Source: Bradyrhizobium japonicum USDA 6
GTDB lineage: Bacteria > Pseudomonadota > Alphaproteobacteria > Rhizobiales > Xanthobacteraceae
Length of the DNA stretch: 64,000 bases
Assembly (NCBI RefSeq): GCF_000284375.1
Contig: NC_017249.1
Coordinates: 7,247,001 to 7,311,000 of the forward strand
Direction of reading: 5' to 3'
A program made the translations under genes and the position numbers. Shown here one piece after another: positions 27,466 to 35,483 of the stretch; positions within the stretch are counted from its first letter, which is position 1, and the number at the start of each line of letters is the position of its first letter. The notes under the pieces were generated by a model. It did no database searches. It saw only the letters and a program-made list of their open reading frames with translations, and had not been told where the DNA came from.

Positions 27466-27803
27466 TTCGAGGACGAATTCGAGGCGCGCTTGACGTTGTC
27501 GCCTAGCGTGCGCACGTCCCAATTGGTCAGCCTGATGCAGCCATGCGATGTAGGCTTGCTGACCTTGTCAGACTCCGCCGTCCCGTGCGCGTTCTCGCCG
27601 AGCTTGCCGTCGATCTCGCTGGGCGAGAACTGCGGACGGTCCAGCATGACCTGAAGCTTCACCACGGCTGCGTTGACTTTGTCGGTCGCAGGCTGTCTTG
27701 CGGGACGCACGGCGTCGTTCACCGCGGTGGCATCGAGATTGCTCGCGAGCGCCGGACAGATCACGCACAGCGTCATCACCGCGCCAAGCATCCATCGCTT
27801 CAT
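27462..27803 (-). pseudogene. internally deleted L,D-transpeptidase (YkuD) remnant
   Basis: A 113-residue reading frame that still has a signal peptide (MKRWMLGAVMTLCVICPALA), the opening of the usual peptidoglycan-binding region (LQVMLDRPQFSPSEIDGKLG) and then jumps at GENA to HGTAESDKVSKP plus SHGCIRLTNWD, the catalytic motif of L,D-transpeptidases. In full-length members some 250 or more residues separate these parts and more follows the motif. The deletion is in frame and the His and Cys of the active site survive, but the fold cannot be complete. Divergent from the lytic transglycosylase gene. Confidence 0.75.
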
Positions 27804-27979
27804 GTCGCGCGTCCCAATTCATCGCTCCGCGAAACCGCGGAGAGTTTCGCCGCGGGAACACCGTAGTAACACCGACGGAACCGGCGAGACCGCAGCTTTG
27901 CCGCAATCGGACGGTTAACAACTCCTTATTGCCGGCGCAGCGCTGGTCGTTCATCCCACAGTTCGAGGTTGTCCACGCA

Positions 27980-28927
27980 ATGCGATTTGTCGTCGCGGCC
28001 TGCGCCGCGTTTCTGATTCTGATGTGCGACCTCGATCCGCCGGCGTCCCGGCAAACATCAAGCTTCGACCACGCCGTTCTTCAAACCACCCAAGCCTCAC
28101 CACTTGTTCCGGTGGTCGAGCTCTTCCTTGCCAGCGTGCAAGCCATCGAGCTCGCCAATGCGCGCGCGGCCTATGAGGAGACACACGAGCCGCCGCGCGT
28201 CGCCGACACGGCCGTGCAGGCGCCGGTTTCGCCGACCGAACGATTCTGCCACGCGCTTCGTGAAGCCGCTGAGGCGAGCGGCATTCCAGTGCCGTTCTTC
28301 GCGCGTCTGATCTGGCAGGAGAGCCGCTTCAAATCGAACGAGGTCAGCCAGGCCGGTGCACAGGGCGTTGCGCAGTTCATGCCGGAGACTGCCGCCGAAG
28401 TCGGGCTCGACGATCCCTTCGATGCGATGAAGGCGCTGCCGGCTTCGGCCAGATTCCTGCGCAAGCTCCGCGACGATTTCGGCAATCTCGGCCTCGCCGC
28501 AGCCGCCTATAACGCAGGCCCCGGCCGGATCCAGAAGTGGCTTGCCAAAGAGAGCGAGCTGCCGCGCGAGACCCGCGACTACGTCCGCATCATCACCGGC
28601 ACCAGGGCCGAGGACTGGACCGAGCGCGCGGAGGCGCTTGCGATCCGGATCGACCTGCCGCGCGAAGCCCCATGCGAAGGCATCGGCAGCCTGTCCAAGA
28701 CAAAGGACGTCGCCTGGGTTCCGGTGAACCTGACGGCTTCAGCTGCCACCATCATTCGCAAGGGCGAGCAATTGGCGGCGCGTTTGACGGCCAGCCGTGC
28801 GCGCAAGCGGCTCGCATCCTTGATCCGGAAGACCAGGCACGGCGAGGCGCGCGGCATGATCGCAGCGCGCGCGGCCGGAAAGAGCGCAAAAGCCCGCGCC
28901 GTGCGCCTCGCATTGAGCGAGCGCTGA
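27980..28927 (+). CDS. lytic transglycosylase (SLT domain)
   Basis: A 315-residue protein with a signal peptide-like N-terminus (MRFVVAACAAFLILM). The SLT fold covers about residues 85-200: Glu114 in FARLIWQESRFKSN is the catalytic acid, followed by GAQGVAQFMPETA and LAAAAYNAGPGRI, all family hallmarks. A basic Arg/Lys-rich tail of about 100 residues is unusual and could bind polyanions. Cleaves peptidoglycan glycan strands. Start at 27980 puts the signal at the N-terminus; longer in-frame starts have no signal. Confidence 0.88.
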   Translation: MRFVVAACAAFLILMCDLDPPASRQTSSFDHAVLQTTQASPLVPVVELFLASVQAIELANARAAYEETHEPPRVADTAVQAPVSPTERFCHALREAAEASGIPVPFFARLIWQESRFKSNEVSQAGAQGVAQFMPETAAEVGLDDPFDAMKALPASARFLRKLRDDFGNLGLAAAAYNAGPGRIQKWLAKESELPRETRDYVRIITGTRAEDWTERAEALAIRIDLPREAPCEGIGSLSKTKDVAWVPVNLTASAATIIRKGEQLAARLTASRARKRLASLIRKTRHGEARGMIAARAAGKSAKARAVRLALSER

Positions 28928-28965
28928 TCCGCCACCGCAAGCAGATCTTCTCGCGGTGACGCCCC

Positions 28966-29940
28966 CTACTCCGCCTTGATGTTCGCGGCCGCGACGACCT
29001 CGGCGAGCTCCGTGGTCTCCTTTGCGATCTTCGCGGCATAGTCGGCAGGGCTCAGCACGCTGACGACGCCTTGCGACTCCAGCCGCTCCTGCACCGCCGG
29101 ATCCCTGGCGGCGGCGACGATCTCGCGATGGAGCGTCTCGCGGATCGGCGCGGGCACGGCCTTCGGCATGAAGAAGCCGACCCAGAACGAGATATCAAAG
29201 CCGGGATAGCCGGCTTCCGCGACGGTCGGCACGTCAGGCAGCGCCGGCAGCCGCTCGGCCGATGACACCGCGAGCGCGCGCAGCTTGCCGGCCTTCACCA
29301 ATGGCACGGCGGACAAGGGATCGAACACCGCCAGGACTTCCTGCGCGAGGATGCCGACCTCGGATGCCGCGCCGCCGCGATAGGGCACGTGGATCAGCTT
29401 GATGCCGGCCTTCTGGCTGAGCAGTTCCATGGCGAGATGGGCAAGGTTGCCGTTGCCGCCCGAGCCGTAGGCGAGCGCGCCGGGCGCGGCCTTCGCCGCG
29501 GCGACGAAATCGGCGACGGTGTTGATGTTGGCCGTCCTGGGATTTTCGGGATTGACCACGAGAACCAGCGGCGCCGAGATGACGGTGGTGAGCGGCGCAA
29601 AGTCTCCTTGCGGATCGTAGCGGGCATCCTTGAACAGCGTCTTGTTGAGCGTGATCGTGGACGAGTTGCAGGCGAGGATGGTGTAGCCGTCCGCGTCCGC
29701 GCGCGCCACGCCCTCGGCTGCAATCATGCCGTTGGCGCCGGCACGGTTCTCGACCACGAAGGGCTGGCCGAGCTTGTTGCTCAGCCGGTCGCCGACGATG
29801 CGCGCGACCACATCGACCGGACCGCCCGCGCTGAAGCCGACCATGATCTTGACCGGACGCGCCGGATATTTTTGCGCGAGGGCCTCGGTCGTCACGCACA
29901 ATCCGGCGACAATCGCCAGCAGGCGAAGCGTTCGTTGCAT
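28966..29940 (-). CDS. Bug-family periplasmic receptor (tripartite tricarboxylate type)
   Basis: A 324-residue protein. Signal peptide 1-22 (ending EALAQ), then YPARPVKIMVGFSAGGPVDVVAR, the FPAGGxxD-type ligand loop of Bug receptors, AGANGMIAAEGVARADADGYT, and HVPYRGGAASEVGIL. No TctAB membrane genes accompany it, which is common for the many orphan Bug genes of this group. GGGAGAG precedes the ATG at 29940. Ligand probably a carboxylate; unknown. Confidence 0.9.
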   Translation of the reverse strand: MQRTLRLLAIVAGLCVTTEALAQKYPARPVKIMVGFSAGGPVDVVARIVGDRLSNKLGQPFVVENRAGANGMIAAEGVARADADGYTILACNSSTITLNKTLFKDARYDPQGDFAPLTTVISAPLVLVVNPENPRTANINTVADFVAAAKAAPGALAYGSGGNGNLAHLAMELLSQKAGIKLIHVPYRGGAASEVGILAQEVLAVFDPLSAVPLVKAGKLRALAVSSAERLPALPDVPTVAEAGYPGFDISFWVGFFMPKAVPAPIRETLHREIVAAARDPAVQERLESQGVVSVLSPADYAAKIAKETTELAEVVAAANIKAE

Positions 29941-30358
29941 TCGTTCTCTCCCCGGACCCGCGCTGCCGCTTTTGCATGGTGCGGCGCCTCTGGAGATCAT
30001 GATTAGCGGCCGCACCGGATTTCGCAATCGCGTTTGCACGCCGGCATTCCGTCGCGCGGCACGCGAGAGCCGCATCCAAACAAAAAACGCGAAAACAACC
30101 CCATGCACAGTAGCCGGCCCCTGTCAGGACAAGGGCTTGCGCAATGCAAGCGAATTCTGATAAAGCGAAGTGCAATTTGACACGTCGGGCAAAACACCGG
30201 CATGATGGCATCATCGCAACAATCGCCAGCGTCCATGCCGGCCCTGCCAGGGCGGCCACGACCTGGTTGCGCGTAAACCCTTCATCGACTTCCCGAAATT
30301 TGCATCCGCGCGCCGCAAGCGAACGGTCGCTCGCACGCGCCGACAAAGGACAAAGCAC

Positions 30359-30964
30359 ATGACGACAGCACCGAACCGCCCCACCACCTCGTCGCTTGCG
30401 GCAAACGATCGCGGCAGCTTCATCGCGAGCCCGCGCATCAGGCTCTACAAGCGGCGCATTGCGATCAAGCATCCCGATCCGCAAGCCGGCGAAAGACTGC
30501 TGGCCGACGCGCTTGGCGCCGTCGACCGCGACGCGCTGCACGGCATTCTCAAGCAGCTCGTGAAGGCGAGCGCGATCGGGCACAAGCCGGACGAGGCCAA
30601 TCTCGCCTTCATGGTGTCAATGATCAGGAGCATCGCGCCAAAGGATTCCATTGAGACCATGCTGGTGTCGCAGATGGTCTCCGTCCACGTGGCGGCGATG
30701 CGCTGCGCCTGTCGCCTCGCCTGCACCGACGATCTTGCGCAGCACGAGAGCGCCGCGCGCGCATTGACCCGGCTCTCCCGCACCTTCGCCGCCCAGGTCG
30801 AGGCGCTGAGCCGTCATCGCAATAGCAACGAGCGCGCGATCACGGTGCAGAACCTGTCCGTGCAGGACGGAGGACGTGCGATCGTGGGGAATGTCACGCA
30901 GCACACTGGCCTGATCGTCGCGGAGGCAGGCCCGAGCGAGGCAAGGCAAGGGGCGAGCCTGTGA
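30359..30964 (+). CDS. hypothetical protein, first of a coupled pair
   Basis: A 201-residue predicted soluble protein. N-terminal stretch has FIASPRIRLYKRRIAIKHPDP; the middle is helical with Cys in MRCACRLACTD; the tail QNLSVQDGGRAIVGNVTQH is beta-like. I do not recognise a family. Its stop overlaps by GTGA the next gene, which carries a phage-like zinc/His-Gly motif, so the pair is likely translationally coupled. Could be from an integrated element. Confidence 0.6.
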   Translation: MTTAPNRPTTSSLAANDRGSFIASPRIRLYKRRIAIKHPDPQAGERLLADALGAVDRDALHGILKQLVKASAIGHKPDEANLAFMVSMIRSIAPKDSIETMLVSQMVSVHVAAMRCACRLACTDDLAQHESAARALTRLSRTFAAQVEALSRHRNSNERAITVQNLSVQDGGRAIVGNVTQHTGLIVAEAGPSEARQGASL

Positions 30965-31233
30965 CCAGCCGTCACGCCCGCAACACGGGCGCAATGCGAG
31001 AGAGTCCGCGCTGCGGCGCCAGGACACGCAACGGCACCGCCTGCCTCGCGCCGGCGGTGCATGGCAAGACCCGCTGTCGCATGCATGGCAGCGTCGCGAG
31101 ATCAGGCGCACCGAGGGGAAATCAGAATGCGCGGAAGCATGGGCTATTCACGCAAGACAGGATCGCGGAACGAAGGGCGATGCGGGCGCTGCTGGGCGAG
31201 ACGCGGAAGCTGCTGCAACAACTAACCCGATAG
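30961..31233 (+). CDS. small Cys/His-motif protein (RCGAxTRxGTxC ... CRMHG ... HG type)
   Basis: A 90-residue protein. The order PRCGARTRNGTACLAPAV, RCRMHGSVARSGAPRGNQNARKHG is the hallmark of a small family common in alphaproteobacteria and prophages, with four Cys/His residues that may hold zinc. Function not established. Start at GTG 30961 overlaps the previous stop; an internal ATG at 30994 would also include the whole motif. Confidence 0.7.
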   Translation: MTSRHARNTGAMRESPRCGARTRNGTACLAPAVHGKTRCRMHGSVARSGAPRGNQNARKHGLFTQDRIAERRAMRALLGETRKLLQQLTR

Positions 31234-31604
31234 GCGGACATCGTCAGACCCGACGGGCAAGTCTCGAACGGGCCACAACCGGACCCTCGGGCAACGCTCA
31301 ATCTGCTGGCAACCATACGGGAAATGGGGTGTCGACCATCGGAGCAGGCGGATTTGTGATCTCGCACGGAGATACCCCAGCGTCGTTGAGTTTTGCGGGC
31401 CGGACGGCGCGATGGGGAGCAAGCACGCGCTTACGCGCAACTCGATCTCTCTAGCATGGGACGGAACTCGTGATTATACGACGCGCCGACCTCGCGCATG
31501 GTTGAAACGATGTGACGGAATGTTCCTTTAATCAGTCGATCGCCTCTCCATCTTCACGGAGAGTACAAGCGTCGTTGGCTGTTCCTATCCGATGGAGAAA
31601 TTGA
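31234..31604. other. gene-free stretch, nothing recognised
   Basis: 371 bases between the Cys/His-motif gene and the next small secreted protein. Short frames on both strands lack ribosome sites and protein-like composition; no hairpin with a T-run or known repeat seen. May be decayed accessory DNA. Confidence 0.4.
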
Positions 31605-31859
31605 ATGAGCGAGGTTAAACTTCTCTCGACCGCATTGATCACCGTAGCCATGCTTGCGGCTCCGGCGCTGGCTCGCGAAAACCATATGACCTCGCGGCAT
31701 TTCACAGAGAGCGCCGACGCAAATACCACAATCGGCGTGGGTCATAATGACTGGCGTCCCTGCTACGGTAACCGCGCCAGCGAATTCTGCGGTTACGGGG
31801 ACCGGGATGTGTGGAGCCACTGGGGCGGTTACTACGGTCCCATGGTTCACGCGCCTTGA
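31605..31859 (+). CDS. small secreted protein, unknown
   Basis: An 84-residue protein with signal peptide (LSTALITVAMLAAPALA) and a mature part rich in Trp, Tyr, Gly and His with two Cys (RPCYGNRASEFCGYGDRDVW). GGAG precedes the ATG. Likely periplasmic or extracellular. Followed by a second small secreted protein 45 bases on. Confidence 0.65.
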   Translation: MSEVKLLSTALITVAMLAAPALARENHMTSRHFTESADANTTIGVGHNDWRPCYGNRASEFCGYGDRDVWSHWGGYYGPMVHAP

Positions 31860-31903
31860 TGTGTTCGGCGTGCGGGACTTTCCACTGCGGGATCAGGAGT
31901 AAG

Positions 31904-32260
31904 ATGAACAATCACCTTCGGCATGCAACGCTTGCTGTATTCACTGTCATGCTGCCGATCTTTACAATCGGTCACGCTGGCGCCCACGATTATCAGCACC
32001 CCGAGTTGAACAGCTGGTATGAGAGCTTGCACAGTGGCAAAGGGCCTTGCTGCGATGGCAGTGATGCGAAGCGCGTTGATGACGCCGATTGGGAAACTAA
32101 GGACGGTCACTATCGCGTACGCCTTGATGGCGAGTGGGTTGATGTACCGAACGAAGCTGTCGTAGATGGACCGAACCGCGCTGGCCATACGATGGTCTGG
32201 CCTTACTACCTAAATGGTCATCCGAAACCGCGCTGCTTCATGCCGGGGAGCATGGGCTGA
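31904..32260 (+). CDS. small secreted conserved-looking protein
   Basis: A 118-residue protein. ATG at 31904 has AGGAG five bases upstream and starts a signal peptide ending near GHAGAHD. The mature part HPELNSWYESLHSGKGPCCD has a Cys-Cys pair and a third Cys near the end (KPRCFMPG), and VDVPNEAVVDGPNRAGHTMVWPYY is well-ordered. Proteins of this look recur in Bradyrhizobium; function unknown. Confidence 0.75.
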   Translation: MNNHLRHATLAVFTVMLPIFTIGHAGAHDYQHPELNSWYESLHSGKGPCCDGSDAKRVDDADWETKDGHYRVRLDGEWVDVPNEAVVDGPNRAGHTMVWPYYLNGHPKPRCFMPGSMG

Positions 32261-32301
32261 TAGCGAGCGCAGAGCCGGCCAGCAGTTCCCGCTAAATTAA
32301 G

Positions 32302-32600
32302 GTGCGCCGTTCATAGGCTGAACTATCGCAACACAAGTGCGGTGCAAGAGTCCGGTTGTGGGCCACGAGCGGTCATCAATGTGGTGTTGTGACGCGGTGG
32401 TCTGAGGATGCGGAACTGGTGAAAGCACAACCTTTGGTGTATTGGTATCAGTAGCTCGCGTGGACGCCCCTTCAGCTTGGACGCGCTATCGTAGGTTGTG
32501 CCCTTGAGAGCACCGTCCGCGGTTGAGACGAGCCTTCGACTGAGTTTCGTTGCCCATGACTGGCTGAGGCGTTCAAGCGTGCACCACGGCTACGGCGAGA
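32302..32600 (+). mobile_element. possible 5' fragment of a group II intron (structured RNA segment)
   Basis: The 403-base gene-free gap holds a segment that begins with GTGCGCC, the consensus 5' end of bacterial group II introns, and shows paired segments such as GCACAACC (32425-32432) with GGTTGTGC (32494-32501). No domain V-like hairpin and no reverse transcriptase remain, so at most a truncated domain I. Structure suggests RNA; identity is tentative. Confidence 0.3.
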
Positions 32601-32663
32601 TACCTGTAACACCAAGCATGACATGATCCAGGCATTACACCTGAACACAGGGGCAACGACGTC

Positions 32664-35201
32664 ATGGATCCGTACAACTATCCGTATATTCGGGACAGAG
32701 TCGTCATCAACGCCTATGTGCAGAGCTTCTATAATAACTTTGTAGGATCGGGGCCCGTCTTTCTACTTGGGCGAGTTGTGATCCATGAGGTTGACCTCAT
32801 AGTCGGTCAGAGGCCCCTGATCATCATCGCCGACGAGTATCACGGCAACGGAAAGATGATTAACGCCAGGGGGGCATACCCCAGCGGGGGTGGCGGCACC
32901 GTCATTGTCCGGTGCAAACGATCAACCGGCGCCTATGTCAGCGTGTCTGGTGGCCACGGAGCCGCCGGCGTCACGGGAGCCGATGGCACCGTAGGCGTGC
33001 CCGACACCATTATCGAGGGATACTGGATCACGGTCCCCGATCCCTGGCCCATGGAAACCACACATGAGGAATGGGTTCCCGGCGAGATCATTCCCGGCAC
33101 GCCAGGAAGTCCTCCCAGCGCGGGCACCCCCGGCGGACCAGGAGGAAATGCCGGCACGCTGACCTTTACGACCATGACCGAGGATGGCTTTCCCGCACTT
33201 GAAGCAGAGGGCGGTGGCGGTGGTGCGGGCGGCGCCGGAGGGTTCCTGGGTGACGAACAAGCCTCGTCCGGTACGGACGGAGCTTCGGGCATCTCGTCGG
33301 CCATCGCTTACACCATTGTTTCCGAAGAGGAGTTCCTGGCGCTTGTGCGCAGCAATCTTGGCGTTTACGCCAATTACTGGGCCCCGTTCCGTATTGCTGT
33401 CGGGGACTATTTCTATCACAGGTACAACTCTCGCGTCGCCGATCGTGCAGGATATCTGACGCTTGCTGCAGGTGAGCTCGCGGCCGCGCTGCAGTTTCAG
33501 CCGGACAATGTGGAGGCCCTTCGTCTGCAAAGACAGATGGTGGGCTTTCCTGAGCCCGTTGCAGGGACGGACGAGGTGGTGTGGAAGGGCGGCGGCAACA
33601 ACGCGCTGGGCCTGCCGCGCCAGATGGACCTGCTGCCGCGGTTTGACTACTACATCGCCGCCTATACCGGCTTTGGGTCCCTGACGCTGAGCTTCCTGAC
33701 CATCGGCACGCAATGGCTTTTGGGTGCGGAGGGAATCGCGGCCATGAATGAATTTGCGGCGCAGCAACTCACGGAAGTCCTCGCGGCGCGCGCAAACAGC
33801 AGTGACGAGCTCGACATAGCGAAGACCGAACTGAAGAATTCGGCTGACGAAGTCACCTATGCGAAGCAACGGCTCGACAAGGTGACCGCCGAAATTCAGA
33901 CGGCGCTGCCGGTGATGGCGACCAAGAGTTTCTCTTTCGGCGGATTCCTCGGCACGGTGGCGTCGATCGGCGCGGCGGTGGTGAGCATCGTAGCCGCTAT
34001 CCCGACAGCCGGCGCGAGCGTCGTTGCGCTTGCGCCGTCATTGGTCGCGCTTTCCAACTCCCTCAGCGACAATGCGGAACCGATCGTGAAGGCTCTGATC
34101 GACGACGCAAAGGTCAAGAACGCAGACCTCGAGCAGGTCAAAAAAGCCTACGAGAAGGTGGGCAAGAACGTCGACGCTGTCGTAAAGGGCGGCAAGTCCA
34201 TCGTGAGCTTCGTGAAGCTGGTGCAAAGTCTCAACGCCACCGCGGCGCCGGACAGCTCCAAATATGTCGCGCTGGTCAAACAGGGTGCCGAGCTGGCTCA
34301 CGAACTGATGCTTGCCGGGAACCGGGCGACCTTGGCCCAGCAGCGTCTTGACGCCGCAACCGCCAAACTTGCGCGGGCCGAAGCGGTGGTCGCATCGGTG
34401 AATAAGCTGATATCCGACCTGCAGAACAGGCAGCACACGATTCGGCAAGTTGGACTGGCGGCCATAGACATCGCAGCCTCAAAGGCCCAATCGCTGCAGA
34501 CACTGGCCTTCCGGGCGCAAAGATCGGTCGAAATATATACGCTCGACAACCAGGAACAGAACGTCTTCCTGGATGCTGGAATGATTAGTCCGGACGTCAG
34601 CCGGGCCTTCTACGAAGGCGAAAAGGACGAAGCCGCTCTCGCAAACGCCTTGATCGCGTCCTGGGGCGGAATTTTGAACCCTGTCAATATGCAGCTGTCC
34701 TATATCTCCTACTTTGACGCGAGGCCCGACTGGGACACCCATAGGCTCTCGTTCACGGACGGTCCGGAATTAACATCGCTCCGCAGTACACATAGCTTCA
34801 GCTTTCGGCTTGAAGCGACGGACCTGCCCGAAAGCCACTTTGAGACCAAGGTCAAGAACGTGCTCGTCTCCTTTGTTGGAGCGCATAATCAAAGCGGAGA
34901 GATCTCGTGCATGGTGCGGCACGGCGCGCAGTACGAGCAGCGTCGACTGGATGGAACGGTTGAGGTGCAGCATCTGGCGCCCCAGACCATCAATCGCCGC
35001 GCGGAAACGACGCGGCTGGAACGCCCCGTCGAGAACACCGACCCACCGATCGATGCTCCTACGTCATTGGCCATCTGGGGCCGCGGCGTGGGCGGAGATT
35101 GGGACGTGACGATTGAGCCGCACGAAATCGAAGCGGGCTCGTTGGACTTGAGCGGACTATCGGAAATTCAGGTTTGGATCGATTATCAGTTCACTCGCTA
35201 G
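32664..35201 (+). CDS. unrecognised large protein, possible alpha-helical pore-forming / Tc-like toxin
   Basis: An 845-residue protein with no signal peptide. Seen in order: beta-like N-terminal part (1-72); Gly/Pro-rich, collagen-like region (73-210); helical TPR-like segment (AGELAAALQFQPDNVEALRLQ, about 268-290); long helical region 355-415 of coiled-coil character; a hydrophobic stretch 423-465 (GGFLGTVASIGAAVVSIVAA and VVALAPSLVALS) that could be a membrane-inserting hairpin; second coiled-coil 475-615; and a beta-rich C-terminus 690-845 ending WDVTIEPHEIEAGSL...LSEIQVWIDYQFTR, which resembles the end of TcA insecticidal toxin subunits. The helix-hairpin-helix plan is that of ClyA-like toxins. 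Function is inference; no TcB/TcC genes nearby. Confidence 0.75.
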   Translation: MDPYNYPYIRDRVVINAYVQSFYNNFVGSGPVFLLGRVVIHEVDLIVGQRPLIIIADEYHGNGKMINARGAYPSGGGGTVIVRCKRSTGAYVSVSGGHGAAGVTGADGTVGVPDTIIEGYWITVPDPWPMETTHEEWVPGEIIPGTPGSPPSAGTPGGPGGNAGTLTFTTMTEDGFPALEAEGGGGGAGGAGGFLGDEQASSGTDGASGISSAIAYTIVSEEEFLALVRSNLGVYANYWAPFRIAVGDYFYHRYNSRVADRAGYLTLAAGELAAALQFQPDNVEALRLQRQMVGFPEPVAGTDEVVWKGGGNNALGLPRQMDLLPRFDYYIAAYTGFGSLTLSFLTIGTQWLLGAEGIAAMNEFAAQQLTEVLAARANSSDELDIAKTELKNSADEVTYAKQRLDKVTAEIQTALPVMATKSFSFGGFLGTVASIGAAVVSIVAAIPTAGASVVALAPSLVALSNSLSDNAEPIVKALIDDAKVKNADLEQVKKAYEKVGKNVDAVVKGGKSIVSFVKLVQSLNATAAPDSSKYVALVKQGAELAHELMLAGNRATLAQQRLDAATAKLARAEAVVASVNKLISDLQNRQHTIRQVGLAAIDIAASKAQSLQTLAFRAQRSVEIYTLDNQEQNVFLDAGMISPDVSRAFYEGEKDEAALANALIASWGGILNPVNMQLSYISYFDARPDWDTHRLSFTDGPELTSLRSTHSFSFRLEATDLPESHFETKVKNVLVSFVGAHNQSGEISCMVRHGAQYEQRRLDGTVEVQHLAPQTINRRAETTRLERPVENTDPPIDAPTSLAIWGRGVGGDWDVTIEPHEIEAGSLDLSGLSEIQVWIDYQFTR

Positions 35202-35483
35202 CAATACCGTTTCACGGCCAGGCTCTCTGATGCAGTGGAGGACCGCTTCGGGTCATTCGCATCTATCGATGCACTCCTCGGTTTCTGTCAGCTCCCCTGA
35301 GAGCCGACATGTGAGTGCCGGCAGAGCCACCATCAAGAACTTGCTGATTGACCTCCCACCTCGTCACTATTACTGGTTGCAAGACATCTTGCAGTGCAAC
35401 GGCTTTCCGAACGGCCCGATGACATGGACCTTTGCGCCCATCGCAGCGCCGTGCTCGCCGCCGTCGGCGCGGATGTCAAACAG
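35202..35483. other. intergenic, nothing recognised
   Basis: Space between the convergent toxin-like gene and RND pump gene. No T-run terminator seen; one short + strand frame has no protein-like features. Confidence 0.4.
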
